Below, piece after piece: positions 37,268-45,074 of a stretch of 45,074 nt of DNA; position 1 is the stretch's first letter; every line of letters begins with the position of its first letter. Below the pieces are notes generated by a model. The model ran no database searches and was not told the DNA's origin. It was given only the letters and a program-made list of their open reading frames with translations. The DNA is from Nemertoderma westbladi (lineage: Eukaryota > Xenacoelomorpha > Nemertodermatida > Nemertodermatidae). Location: the NCBI GenBank assembly GCA_032718475.1, contig JAUCBJ010005611.1, positions 1-45,074 on the forward strand, written 5' to 3'. A program made the position numbers and the translations under genes.

Positions 37268-38710
37268 TTAGTCCAAGTCACCTCCACTACGATCCGTTGG
37301 GTCAAATGAGTTCACTAGTTCGGGTTCATTGGAAGCGAACTTCGTAAGGCGGAATCCGCCCTCAGCGAGACAATCCTGGAGTTGGTGTGCTACGGTCGTA
37401 GTGCGCTCCAAAGTGTCACAACTCTTGAGGCCGTCATCCACGTAGAAATCTCGTTCCACTGTCCGAACTACTTCTGGGTCAAATTGGTCTCGTCTGTCCA
37501 ATGCGGTCTGCTTTAAGGCGTACATGGTGCAGTTGGGGCTGTCCCTGGCTCCGAAGACTCTTACCTGCATTTGGTAAGTTTCTGGCGGAAGTTCTAAATT
37601 TCCGTCCGGATACCAAAGAAACCTCAAGCTGTCCCTGTCCCGCTCCAAAGCCTTGACCTGGTGAAACATGGCCTCTACGTCACAGGTGAAAGCCACTTTG
37701 CGTTGTCTAAAACGCATTAGGACTCCCATGAGATAATTATTCATATTCGGCCTGTCCATCAATTCGCTGTTCATAGACATCCCTTGGTAAAGCGCGGCGC
37801 AGTCGTTGACTACACGCACCTTGCCAGGTTTGTCCGGGTGTCGAACAAAATGATGTGGCAGGTAATATGTCTGATCTGTGGTTACCTCGGGATTTAACAT
37901 CCTAATGGCGTATCCCTTTTGGAAATACGTCTGAAGTTGCGCATTGTATTGCATATGGGCCGTCTCGTCTCGCAACAATCGCTGCCTTATTGATTTGAAT
38001 CGCCTCAAAGCAAGCGGGTAATTGTTAACGAGCTTAGGTTGTCCATTGCGCCACAACATACCAACCTCATAGTGGCCATTCGCGGTCTGGCGAATGGTAT
38101 CTCTCATAATATTTAATGACCGTTTTTCCTGTTCTGACATAGCGGTCTCGTAACTACCGGGTTCTGCTGAGTCCTGTTCCAACCATTGAATGGTCCGTTC
38201 AGTCAGCAGTCGGTCAAGCGCTGCTTGCACTGCGCCATGGTCCTCATCCACGTCTTCGTCCGCTGCGGTGGCTAGTGTCAATGCGTCTGGTAGGCTCGCA
38301 AGCCTTCCGGTGTCACTAGTAGGCGTCGAATCGTCGTGTGGCGGTTTGAAAACTTCTCGATCTATCGGTAGGCTCACAAGCCTTCCAAGATCAACGACCG
38401 GTGTTGAAGCCTGGTGGGTGGGGTCAATGACCTTTGGATTTTTCGGTAGGCTCGCAAGCCTTCCAAAATCCTCGTTCATCGAGTCATCCACAGCAACAAC
38501 CCTTTGGTCTTCGGTAGTCAATACAACCTGGTTTACTGCAAGTAGTTGTAAGTCAGAGGTCCGTGTGGTCGTGTCCAGATCAGTTACATCAGTATCGGTG
38601 GTGTCTGCGTTAGCGACGCAAGTCTGTCGTAGTGCCATCCGTACAATTGTACCACGGGAGTGTGAAGGAGAGTTATCTATCGTAGTAGTCAATAAACTAC
38701 ATATACTCAA
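37268..38710 (-). CDS. X reverse transcriptase
   Basis: 480 residues, ending in a TAA that interrupts pol between RT and RNase H. The first ~130 residues are a poorly conserved linker with three copies of GRL(A/V)SLP, encoded by the 20-bp palindrome. RT motifs: YYLPHHFVRHPDKPGKVRVV near 255, VAFTCDVEAMFHQV near 315, VFGARDSPNCTMYALKQTAL near 375, and the catalytic FYVDDG near 420, then GGFRLTKFASN. This matches the BEL/Pao RT (Peptidase A17-associated) family. It copies the element's RNA in the particle. The start is not defined: the listed TTG overlaps the end of the protease ORF in another frame. Confidence 0.84.
   Translation of the reverse strand: MSICSLLTTTIDNSPSHSRGTIVRMALRQTCVANADTTDTDVTDLDTTTRTSDLQLLAVNQVVLTTEDQRVVAVDDSMNEDFGRLASLPKNPKVIDPTHQASTPVVDLGRLVSLPIDREVFKPPHDDSTPTSDTGRLASLPDALTLATAADEDVDEDHGAVQAALDRLLTERTIQWLEQDSAEPGSYETAMSEQEKRSLNIMRDTIRQTANGHYEVGMLWRNGQPKLVNNYPLALRRFKSIRQRLLRDETAHMQYNAQLQTYFQKGYAIRMLNPEVTTDQTYYLPHHFVRHPDKPGKVRVVNDCAALYQGMSMNSELMDRPNMNNYLMGVLMRFRQRKVAFTCDVEAMFHQVKALERDRDSLRFLWYPDGNLELPPETYQMQVRVFGARDSPNCTMYALKQTALDRRDQFDPEVVRTVERDFYVDDGLKSCDTLERTTTVAHQLQDCLAEGGFRLTKFASNEPELVNSFDPTDRSGGDLD
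38289..38308. repeat. 20-bp X palindrome, RT linker copy 1
   Basis: GGTAGGCTCGCAAGCCTTCC, encoding GRLASLP. Confidence 0.7.
38367..38386. repeat. 20-bp X palindrome, RT linker copy 2
   Basis: GGTAGGCTCACAAGCCTTCC, encoding GRLVSLP, 78 bp from copy 1. Confidence 0.7.
38445..38464. repeat. 20-bp X palindrome, RT linker copy 3
   Basis: GGTAGGCTCGCAAGCCTTCC, encoding GRLASLP, 78 bp from copy 2, so the three copies are evenly spaced. Confidence 0.7.
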
Positions 38711-39728
38711 AACGTCGTCCTCCTGGCTCTAGTGAACGTACCGGTGCTCTAGTATACCAACCTATGGGAGTTCTACATGCGTAGGGGTTGCCCGCTGTAA
38801 TAACAGATGGGCGTTTCTCCCATACCTGATGTAAGTTAAACTGGTCTGTCCCAATTAACATCGCAATGGAACGATAATTAACAGGACATTCCGGTATTCC
38901 AAGGTGTCGGAAATACTTACGATCTTCCGGTGATTGCTCTGGCACAGGGCCGAGCAAGTTACTAAAGTCCTTCGTAGCTGCAAAGGTTAAATTTCTTACC
39001 GGAAGTAATGAGCGCTCCTCCTTGCTGTGTTCCGCTTTGGAAAGAAGAGTGTCTAAGGTTAGTTTTACTCTCGTCACAGGAATCGCTCTCTTACCATGCA
39101 TGCTGCTTACAGTATACTGAGCAGTCTTACCTTGACAGATGTCCGTAACCACGTCGGCTACTTGTTCGTCGACATAACTATGCGATGATGCAGAGTCTAA
39201 GATAGCGTATATACGCTTGCTCCCTCGGGTTCCAGTAATCTTTATAGGAATCACGCTAAACCCTTTCAATTGGTTCTGTGTGAGGAGTGTTACCGATGGC
39301 TGTTCCTCACCTGCATGCATGTAAAATGTGTCGTCTTCATCCTCGTCCTCGTCCGATGATCCCGATTGATCCATACAATCCGCGTAGAAAGTACGAATCT
39401 CGCGCGGCGCACGCTCCTTATAAAGCGCGTAGCATCTAGCCGCTTTATCTGGATGCTCTCGTCGAAAGCGTCTGGTCGGAGTATGACTAGTAGTGTGAAG
39501 TAATGCGTCATGGTTACATCCACACAGAGGACATGTATCATCACTCGGGCAATCCTTCCGGACGTGTCCTAGCTTCGTACATCTCCAACAAGAATCTAAA
39601 GATCGAATTTGGAGTCTTCTCTCTTCGATTCCTAACTCCTTAAAAGCGCGACATCCACGTAGTTTATGTCCGCTATGGTTTCTGCCGTTCCGCTCGCAGT
39701 ATGAGCATCCCACAAAGTCCGCTGGCAA
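38697..39728 (-). CDS. X Gag zinc knuckles and aspartic protease
   Basis: 343 residues. Three Cys/His clusters lie at residues ~8-95: CSYCERNGRNHSGHKLRGC, CWRCTKLGHVRKDC and CPLCGCNHDALLH, as in BEL/Pao Gag. An acidic linker (SDEDEDEDD) follows. The protease active site is YAILDSASSHSYVDE near residue 180 (DSA instead of DSG). MLIGTDQF and PIGWYTRAPV complete the typical BEL/Pao protease region. It cleaves the Gag-Pol polyprotein. The listed first residue is not a start; the upstream Gag frame continues here after a frameshift near 39790. The TAG at 38697 puts RT in another frame with a 14-bp overlap; whether programmed or decay is unclear. Confidence 0.8.
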   Translation of the reverse strand: MPADFVGCSYCERNGRNHSGHKLRGCRAFKELGIEERRLQIRSLDSCWRCTKLGHVRKDCPSDDTCPLCGCNHDALLHTTSHTPTRRFRREHPDKAARCYALYKERAPREIRTFYADCMDQSGSSDEDEDEDDTFYMHAGEEQPSVTLLTQNQLKGFSVIPIKITGTRGSKRIYAILDSASSHSYVDEQVADVVTDICQGKTAQYTVSSMHGKRAIPVTRVKLTLDTLLSKAEHSKEERSLLPVRNLTFAATKDFSNLLGPVPEQSPEDRKYFRHLGIPECPVNYRSIAMLIGTDQFNLHQVWEKRPSVITAGNPYACRTPIGWYTRAPVRSLEPGGRRFEYM

Positions 39729-39760
39729 CTGTTGTCGTGGCTGCGTGGTGCCGATAGGCG

Positions 39761-40447
39761 TCAGAACTTTAGAAGTCTCAGTTGGGGTGGCGTAGGTGAC
39801 GCAGGTTTGTCTCTCTCTACAAGTAAACTACGGCTTACAGTAGGTGGACTACTTATCTTACCTGCGAGAATCGGCGATGAAGTCGCTCGTGGCTGCGGAA
39901 TCGATTCTGACATAACAAACCTATTACCTTTCACGGGTGATATTTCCTTCGGTTTTGCAACCATAACCAGTTTTACTGGAGTTGTGGGTTTGAGCATAGG
40001 AATAACTTGGGGAAAACGTTTACAGTAATCCTCGACGAACTCCTCTCCTCGATCTATCGCTCCCACACTTCCTTCCTCGATTCGCTTCTGAATTCCGCGA
40101 TATCGAGTCTCCATGCGATCCAGGGCAGACAAGTCGTGTCCAGCTCGAGACCTTATAGATCTATCTCTCGCGTCGAGTTCGAGGTCCTCTTGTGTGTTCG
40201 CTGCCTCGCGCAATCTGCGATTTAGTTCGAACTGGAGCTGCATCTCCCTTTTGCGTTGATCTGCTTCCTGTTGTTGTGCCGCTAACTCCGCTTCCTGTAT
40301 AGCTAAACGAGCGTTTATTTGTCGCGCTTCCAACTTGGCACGAGCGTCGGATGCTGCTTTCTTCCGTTCTAACTCAGCTGCGTTTACCGCCGCAACTCGT
40401 GCTAGCTCGTCAGCCGCTGCCTGTCGTACTAACTCGTCAGCTGCCAC
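39761..40447 (-). pseudogene. X Gag coiled-coil region
   Basis: 228 residues after an in-frame TGA near 40451 (likely a decayed CGA, since neighbouring repeats read AADELVRQ and AADELARV). The first ~115 residues are a long Ala/Glu/Gln/Arg coiled coil with the repeat AADELxRxAA, followed by MQLQFELNRRLREA. A Lys/Pro-rich linker follows (PVKLVMVAKPKEISPVKG). Coiled coils at this position drive Gag assembly. The frame breaks near 39790, before the zinc knuckles. Confidence 0.68.
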
Positions 40448-40682
40448 CTGTCAAGCTAACTCGTCGGCTGCTGCCGCCGCGGCCGCTTCTCGCGCTAAGT
40501 CCTCCTCCAGTCTCTGCATCTCTGATGCTTCGAACTCAGCCTGCGCTTGAAGTTTCGCAAGTTTCGCTACATCCTCACTGCACTGTCTTTCTCCTTCGAT
40601 GGCGATCTGCGCCATCTGCGCCATTGCACTTCTTCCTCGACGACTTGTTGTCGGCGGGCGACCTCCTGTTGTTGTCGAGTAA

Positions 40683-41501
40683 TTACAGACGCTGTTCTAC
40701 TAATGTCGCCAACGTCGCTCCGCACACTAACGAATGATCTATCCAGTGGTGGATTTTGGTAGGCTTGCGAGCCTTCCGTAGTGGGAACCTCCGTCGTCCT
40801 CGCGGTTCGACTTCCGGTTCTTCGATCGGTACGCCGTTTCTACGAAGAAAATTGGTAAGCGTCCCTAACCTCCCAACCAGGCAGTATAGTTCTTCTTCCT
40901 CTTCGGGTTGTAACAACGCGTCCGAAACTGACTCACCTAGCAGTTGGTCTAACTGCTCCTGTTGAGCCGATCTTATTACTGACTTAAACTGGATAATGCT
41001 TTCTCTCGCACTTACCAATTTATCTATTATCTTTACCTGAGTAAAGTTGTCTCCACGCAACTCTGCAAGTTCGTGTAAACCTTTCAGTTTATCTACGGAG
41101 GCATGTACCCTACTTTCTATCCTTACCTGTAAGGTGTAGAACTCGTATCTCGGCATCGGGGCGGTTAACTCGCTTAAAACGCGAAAACCTTCTCCGAAGT
41201 TTCGAGTAATCTGGGCCATGTGTCCTCCTATACTTCTAATGACATTTTCTTGGCCTCCCGCCAAGATTACCATGTCTGGTTCCCGTGACCTGGTCTGCGG
41301 GACTGTAAGGAAATCCTTGATCCTGCCGTCGCCACGAATTGGAGCTTCCGGTATTTCCATTTGGGGTACCGGCGACGCACGCAGTGGGACATCGGTGGAA
41401 TCTCGGGTTCTCCTTCTCGGTTCGTTTACTGTCGATCTGTCCGGGTCGCACGAGTCATAGTCGGTAGGGGGGTATCGAGTCGAATGCGGTGTGTCACTCA
41501 T
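40683..41501 (-). pseudogene. X Gag N-terminal region
   Basis: 272 residues from a true ATG at 41501 (MSDTPHSTRYPPTDYDSCDP), shared with copy A. Helical segments follow (ENVIRSIGGHMAQITRNFGE; LQVRIESRVHASVDKLKGL; ESIIQFKSVIRSAQQEQLDQ), with an acidic patch EEEEE. After the palindrome at 40758-40777 this frame runs to a TAA at 40683. The natural continuation (LDRSFVSVRSDVGDISRTAS, as also in copy A) is in another frame, so the frame is lost at or next to the palindrome. It gives the structural protein of the particle. Confidence 0.75.
40758..40777. repeat. 20-bp X palindrome, gag
   Basis: GGTAGGCTTGCGAGCCTTCC; read as RKARKPT on the minus strand, at the point where the gag frame shifts. Confidence 0.7.
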
Positions 41502-41565
41502 GTCTTATTATATATGTCAAGTATGGGTAATAAAGTGTCAAGGTATCTGAATGTTGAAATGTCAA

Positions 41566-41674
41566 ACTTACCTTGGTATATATAGTATATATATACCCTA
41601 ACCGGTACAAATAAATCAACAAAGTCAGAATGTCGAAATGTCAAAATGTCGAAATGTCCAAATGTCAAACTTAC
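41566..41674 (-). promoter_or_regulatory. Two candidate splice donors in X leader, copy C
   Basis: CCAAG|GTAAGT occurs twice on the minus strand, with GT at 41571-41570 and 41674-41673, because about 103 bp of leader is duplicated. The nearer one is 70 nt before the gag ATG, matching the spacing in copy A. Confidence 0.5.
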
Positions 41675-41709
41675 CTTGGTATATATATATATCATATATA
41701 TACCCTAAC

Positions 41710-43194
41710 CGGTACAAATAAAACTAACAAAGTATATAATAAAATATGTAATAATCTAGCCTACCGGCTAAATTTGTACGAATAAATGAGATAACGGTAT
41801 ACGCTACCAAAATGTAGATCAACAAGTACAAATAATAGGCAAAACAGCAACGTCTAATGGGAAAATAAGTACCAACAACACTACTAATTAGACAGTGATA
41901 CCCACAAATTTTGAGTACTACTGTGCTTTCTTAAGTTTGAACGACACGAGTCGTAAAACTTACGTTCCTTTGATCTTCCAGTCGTGCAAATTCCCAAATA
42001 CAAACCGGACGTGGGTCGTTCCGTTTTTCGGCGGCGCGGACGAATTTTTTGTCTCCCAAACTTTGCGAAAAGCGGTCTAATCCTCTAAGCGGTCCAGAAA
42101 TGAGTCCTTGAGTCCTGAAAAGTCGAAGGTGAGAGTTTTACTTCTACTCTACGAAAAATCTTCCTAGGCACCGATACAACTTGGTCTTTAAACCCTATGT
42201 ACCTTTTCAAGTACCGAAAGTAACACCACACACACACGGCGTAAAACAAAATGCTATAAACTAACTATTAGCTAGTCAAATATTAATTACAAAAGTACTA
42301 GCTACCCTAAAGCCTACTGAAGCAGGGGACGTTATACAAATTAATAAAATTTACTAACCTTAAATTTTTAAATATATCCTACTTACAATAGCTAACAGTA
42401 TGTGAGAGACCTCACGGTTGGGATATATATTTCCTACTTTCGTAAAAATAAATATGGTGACACGTCAACTGAACCAAAGTCAATTGAACCACGTCAATTG
42501 AACCACGTCAATTGAACCATGCATCAATTGACCCAGCGTCAATTGAACCAGCGTCAATTGAGCCAAGCGTCAATTGAACCAAGCGTCAATTGAACCAAGC
42601 GTCAATTGAACCAAGTGTCAGTTGAACCAAGTGACAATTGAACAAAAGAATTCACTAGCTACCATAAAAAAAACAATAGCTAACGTCTAACAGAAGATGA
42701 CATTAATGTTCTAAAACAAAAATATTATGTTAGTGTTATTATATTAGCTATAGTTTTGTAAAAAAAAATGTTCAAGAACAAATATTTTTTGTTCTAGAAT
42801 ATTTTTTAAATAATTATAATTCCTAATAATTACCTTAAAATGTTAATCTGTTGCCTTTAAATACTTCAAAATATTATTCTAGAATGTTTTTTAATGTTTA
42901 CAGTAGTAGGTTCACGTTAGGATCACTTGATGGGTGATAAACTTTGGTTCTAATGACGTATGGTTCACTTGACGTGTGGTTCAATTGACGTGTGGTTCAA
43001 TTGACGTTGGTTCAATTGACGCTGGGTCAATTGACGCATGGTTCAATTGACGTGGTGCAATTGACGTGGTTCAATTGACGTTGGTTCAATTGACATGGAA
43101 CCAATAAATATACCTCACTGTTGTGTCCTCTACGGTAGGGACTACCCTACAGCCTACAAATCTACTAATACGAAGCTATAGAATATCTCTATCC
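41710..43194 (-). other. X leader, copy C
   Basis: Untranslated leader matching copy A at 6178-6940, but about 870 bp longer. Most of the extra length is the inverted-repeat insertion at 42458-43101. CGGTACTTGAAAAGGTAC and nearby sequence are conserved with copy A near 6456. Confidence 0.55.
42458..43101. mobile_element. Foldback-like insertion with iterated arms
   Basis: The left arm (42458-42650) holds about 11 tandem units of GTCAATTGAACCAAGC or variants. The right arm (42921-43101) holds about 10 units of the reverse complement. An AT-rich spacer of ~270 bp separates them. No ORF. The sequence is absent from the leader of copy A, so it was inserted in copy C. Confidence 0.7.
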
Positions 43195-43715
43195 GTAAAG
43201 TCTAGTAGTATACCGCTTACCAGATCCTAGTAACGATGTATCTTACTGTAAGACTCTAATAATGAAACGGGCTCGTACAGTATCTGACAACAAATCCCAG
43301 TCCAGGATATCTAAACAAACAGATTGTAAGGGTCCAGTAGTATACCGCTTACCAGATCCTAGTAACGACGTATCTTACTATGAGACTCTAGTAATGTATA
43401 CGGGCTTGTACAGTATCTGACAACAAATCCCAGTCCAGGATATCTAAACAAACAGATATAGTACACAAACGACTACTGGCGAGGAACAGAGCCTTGTATC
43501 TATTCTATGTACGTGAGCGGGTCGAATGCCTACGTACTAGACAGAAGGATACCTGTCCTCTAACCGGTGAGGCAGATGTACAGTTACAGTAACAGACCAA
43601 ACTCACGGGAAAACAATCCCCGCGCAGCGAATCCTAACTATCACTGACAGTCCTAAATACAGTAACTTGCCGCGGTGTGATTTATATGGTTTATATACGA
43701 GCTAGTGGGTTAACA
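43195..43715 (-). repeat. X LTR, copy C (5' LTR) with internal duplication
   Basis: Minus strand from TGTTAACCCACTAGC at 43715 to CTTTACG at 43195. It is about 125 bp longer than the other X LTRs because bases 43200-43331 are tandemly repeated at 43332-43460 (both begin GTCYAGTAGTATACCGCTTA). TATA box complement at 43680-43686. Confidence 0.7.
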
Positions 43716-45074
43716 GACCTAGCGTAACAACACTGACAGTCCTAAATCAGTCAAAAAGGGGTCGTACCTAAATGTAACAATAACTGATCCCCCTGTACGA
43801 AATCAGTCTAAAGGGTCAGGCCTAAATGTAACAATACCGTTGTCCAGACAAACAACAGTTTAATAACGAAAGTGAAATACTCCTTATCTTGCCGCAACTA
43901 AATCAGATCCTAATTTTACAAATACAAATAATTTCCTCCTAACGTAATGTATAGTACGCTATAGCTAGTAGAACTTTAAGGGCGATATGTTTTAGGGCGT
44001 GTGTGTGTGGGTGTGTTACAAATAAAACAATTTTGTGTAATTCCTTTTACTAGGTTTTAATGATTTTCTGACTAAAATGATACCGTGCGCTAGCTACTAA
44101 AATAAACTAGTCGCGTTTGTAGAACTTTATACTCACGAATGACGTCAAAGCTCTCTCCTTCCTATCCACAACCCAATGGGCAACCACAGTGTTAGTAACT
44201 ACACCCGTGATCGGCACTAATACCAGATTCTGGTTGTAAGATAAGAATAGGGGTTAATCGCTACCGTACGTTAGCTGATCTGGTATACTAATTTAATTCT
44301 AGAACTTTGTTGCTGCGGTAGTTAGCAGCAATACCTATCAGTACGTGGCAAGGCGCGGTAGGATATTAATAAACCTCCCTAGGCCAAGCAGTGTGCCGGT
44401 AGCAGAAATACTCCTTGCCTGATCAAATAGCTAACTCCAGACAGGGGGGGGGGGGGTACTAATGTACGTTCTACAAAGCGAACCGGTACCAAACAGTCAG
44501 TGCTATGAATCACTAAATTATGGAACATATGCTGTCCGTGCCTAATGTGTACTCGCGTACTGACGAATGGCAATAGTTCGCACCTGTAGGAAGTACAGGT
44601 TAACCCAGGATTCGTAGGACTGACAAGAAGGGGGGGGGGGGGTGTCTGGATATAATTATTTGATCCTAAATTTGCGGCGTCCAGTGCGGTGTCGCGCTTA
44701 CCCTGATCTATAGGTCTTACGGCGGGCAAGGGCGTCGAACAAAGTCTTACCTTTCTCACAAAGCGGGCGCTGCATGGCAAGTTGAGCATTTCGAAGGGGG
44801 CAAAGGGGGTGCGCGGTCAATCCAATGTGGGCGCTAGCGTGTTGTGGACATCCCTTCCCTGCGTTGCTTACGGCCTAACGGTCTAGGCTGCCATCTCCCT
44901 GGTGTTCGGCTGTCCCGAAGTCGGACCAAAAGAAAACATGTCAGGAAATTGCAGTATATTTACAGTTTTACAAAGGATTTATCAAAACGAAGTTTCAACA
45001 AGAAACCGAATAAACTAATTTTACAAATAAGAGTTTTACAAAGTGGTAAGAAGTGACATAATAACGTAACAGAA
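43716..45074. other. Intergenic, no gene recognised
   Basis: Imperfect direct repeat of about 55 bp near 43744-43798 and 43800-43846 (AAATCAGTC, then CCTAAATGTAACAATA). G runs of 13 at 44444-44456 and 44630-44642. A 136-codon minus-strand frame at 44379-44789 spans both G runs and shows no family features. Confidence 0.45.

Larger units (their letters stand above)
31138..43715 (-). mobile_element. BEL/Pao element X, copy C (most complete)
   Basis: Minus-strand element read right to left: 5' LTR 43715-43195, leader with an inverted-repeat insertion, gag 41501-39761, protease 39728-38697, RT 38710-37268, RNase H 37267-36500, SPD-repeat linker, integrase 35318-34044, spacer, ORF3 33305-31138. 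No 3' LTR is seen; element M starts where it should be. Integrity is broken by several stops and frameshifts. Confidence 0.8.

Noticed and set aside
38697-38710. Programmed frameshift between protease and RT of X
   Set aside because: No clear slippery heptamer or downstream structure is visible, and the element has other frameshifts from decay; left undecided rather than claimed.
42458-43101. CRISPR-like array of regular short repeats
   Set aside because: Units are directly adjacent with no unique spacers, and they form two inverted arms in a eukaryotic retroelement leader.
44379-44789. 136-codon minus-strand ORF near the right end
   Set aside because: Spans two G homopolymers, proline-rich parts are translations of C runs, and no domain is recognisable.

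Overview
The window looks like repeat-dense, non-coding DNA from the nucleus of an invertebrate animal. It contains no bacterial signals, no rRNA or tRNA that I can recognise, and no host gene that I can support. Nearly all coding sequence belongs to transposable elements: three copies of one BEL/Pao LTR retroelement (called X here), two other BEL/Pao elements, one RTE-like LINE, one LINE with a restriction-enzyme-like endonuclease, and several non-autonomous DNA elements. The host lineage cannot be fixed from this sequence; BEL/Pao elements and RLE LINEs only indicate a metazoan.

Layout. 1-1635: a non-autonomous element with long terminal inverted repeats. 2433-5163: an RLE-type LINE (minus), probably 5'-truncated, with two tandem-repeat blocks on its 3' side. 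5780-7245: the 5' end of X copy A (plus; LTR, leader, broken gag). 7246-14620: X copy B (minus; 3' LTR, part of ORF3, integrase), interrupted by a 390-bp insertion with 58-bp direct repeats, a piggyBac-like MITE at TTAA, and a 3.76-kb RTE-like LINE flanked by 92-bp direct repeats. 15491-16382: a diverged relative of X ORF3. 16951-23411: element P (plus), a BEL/Pao element with Gag and protease but no RT or integrase, a hairpin-rich 3' region, a polypurine tract and a 3' LTR. 23450-31110: element M (minus), a BEL/Pao element with Gag-PR-RT-RNaseH and an internally deleted integrase. 31138-43715: X copy C (minus), the most complete X: 5' LTR, leader carrying an inverted-repeat insertion, gag, protease, RT, RNase H, a Ser-Pro-Asp repeat domain, integrase, and then ORF3. 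43716-45074: no recognised gene.

The most interesting system is element X. Downstream of integrase, where a retrovirus would carry env, it has a third ORF (about 720 codons) whose C-terminal half resembles a DEDD 3'-5' exonuclease (Exo I DxE and Exo II Asp are visible; the Exo III Asp is not). The integrase-spacer-ORF3 order is kept in copies B and C. A consensus splice donor lies 60-70 nt upstream of the gag start in copies A and C. A branch-point, pyrimidine-tract and AG acceptor motif lies 40-55 nt upstream of the ORF3 start in copies B and C. This suggests that ORF3 was expressed from a spliced subgenomic RNA, as env is in retroviruses. A 20-bp near-palindrome is also scattered through X at nine places, in two reading frames and in non-coding spacer.

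Most ORFs are decayed. Nonsense codons are often TGA, at sites where a CGA ancestor is likely, and frameshifts often fall at homopolymers, so sequencing or assembly error cannot be excluded for some of them.
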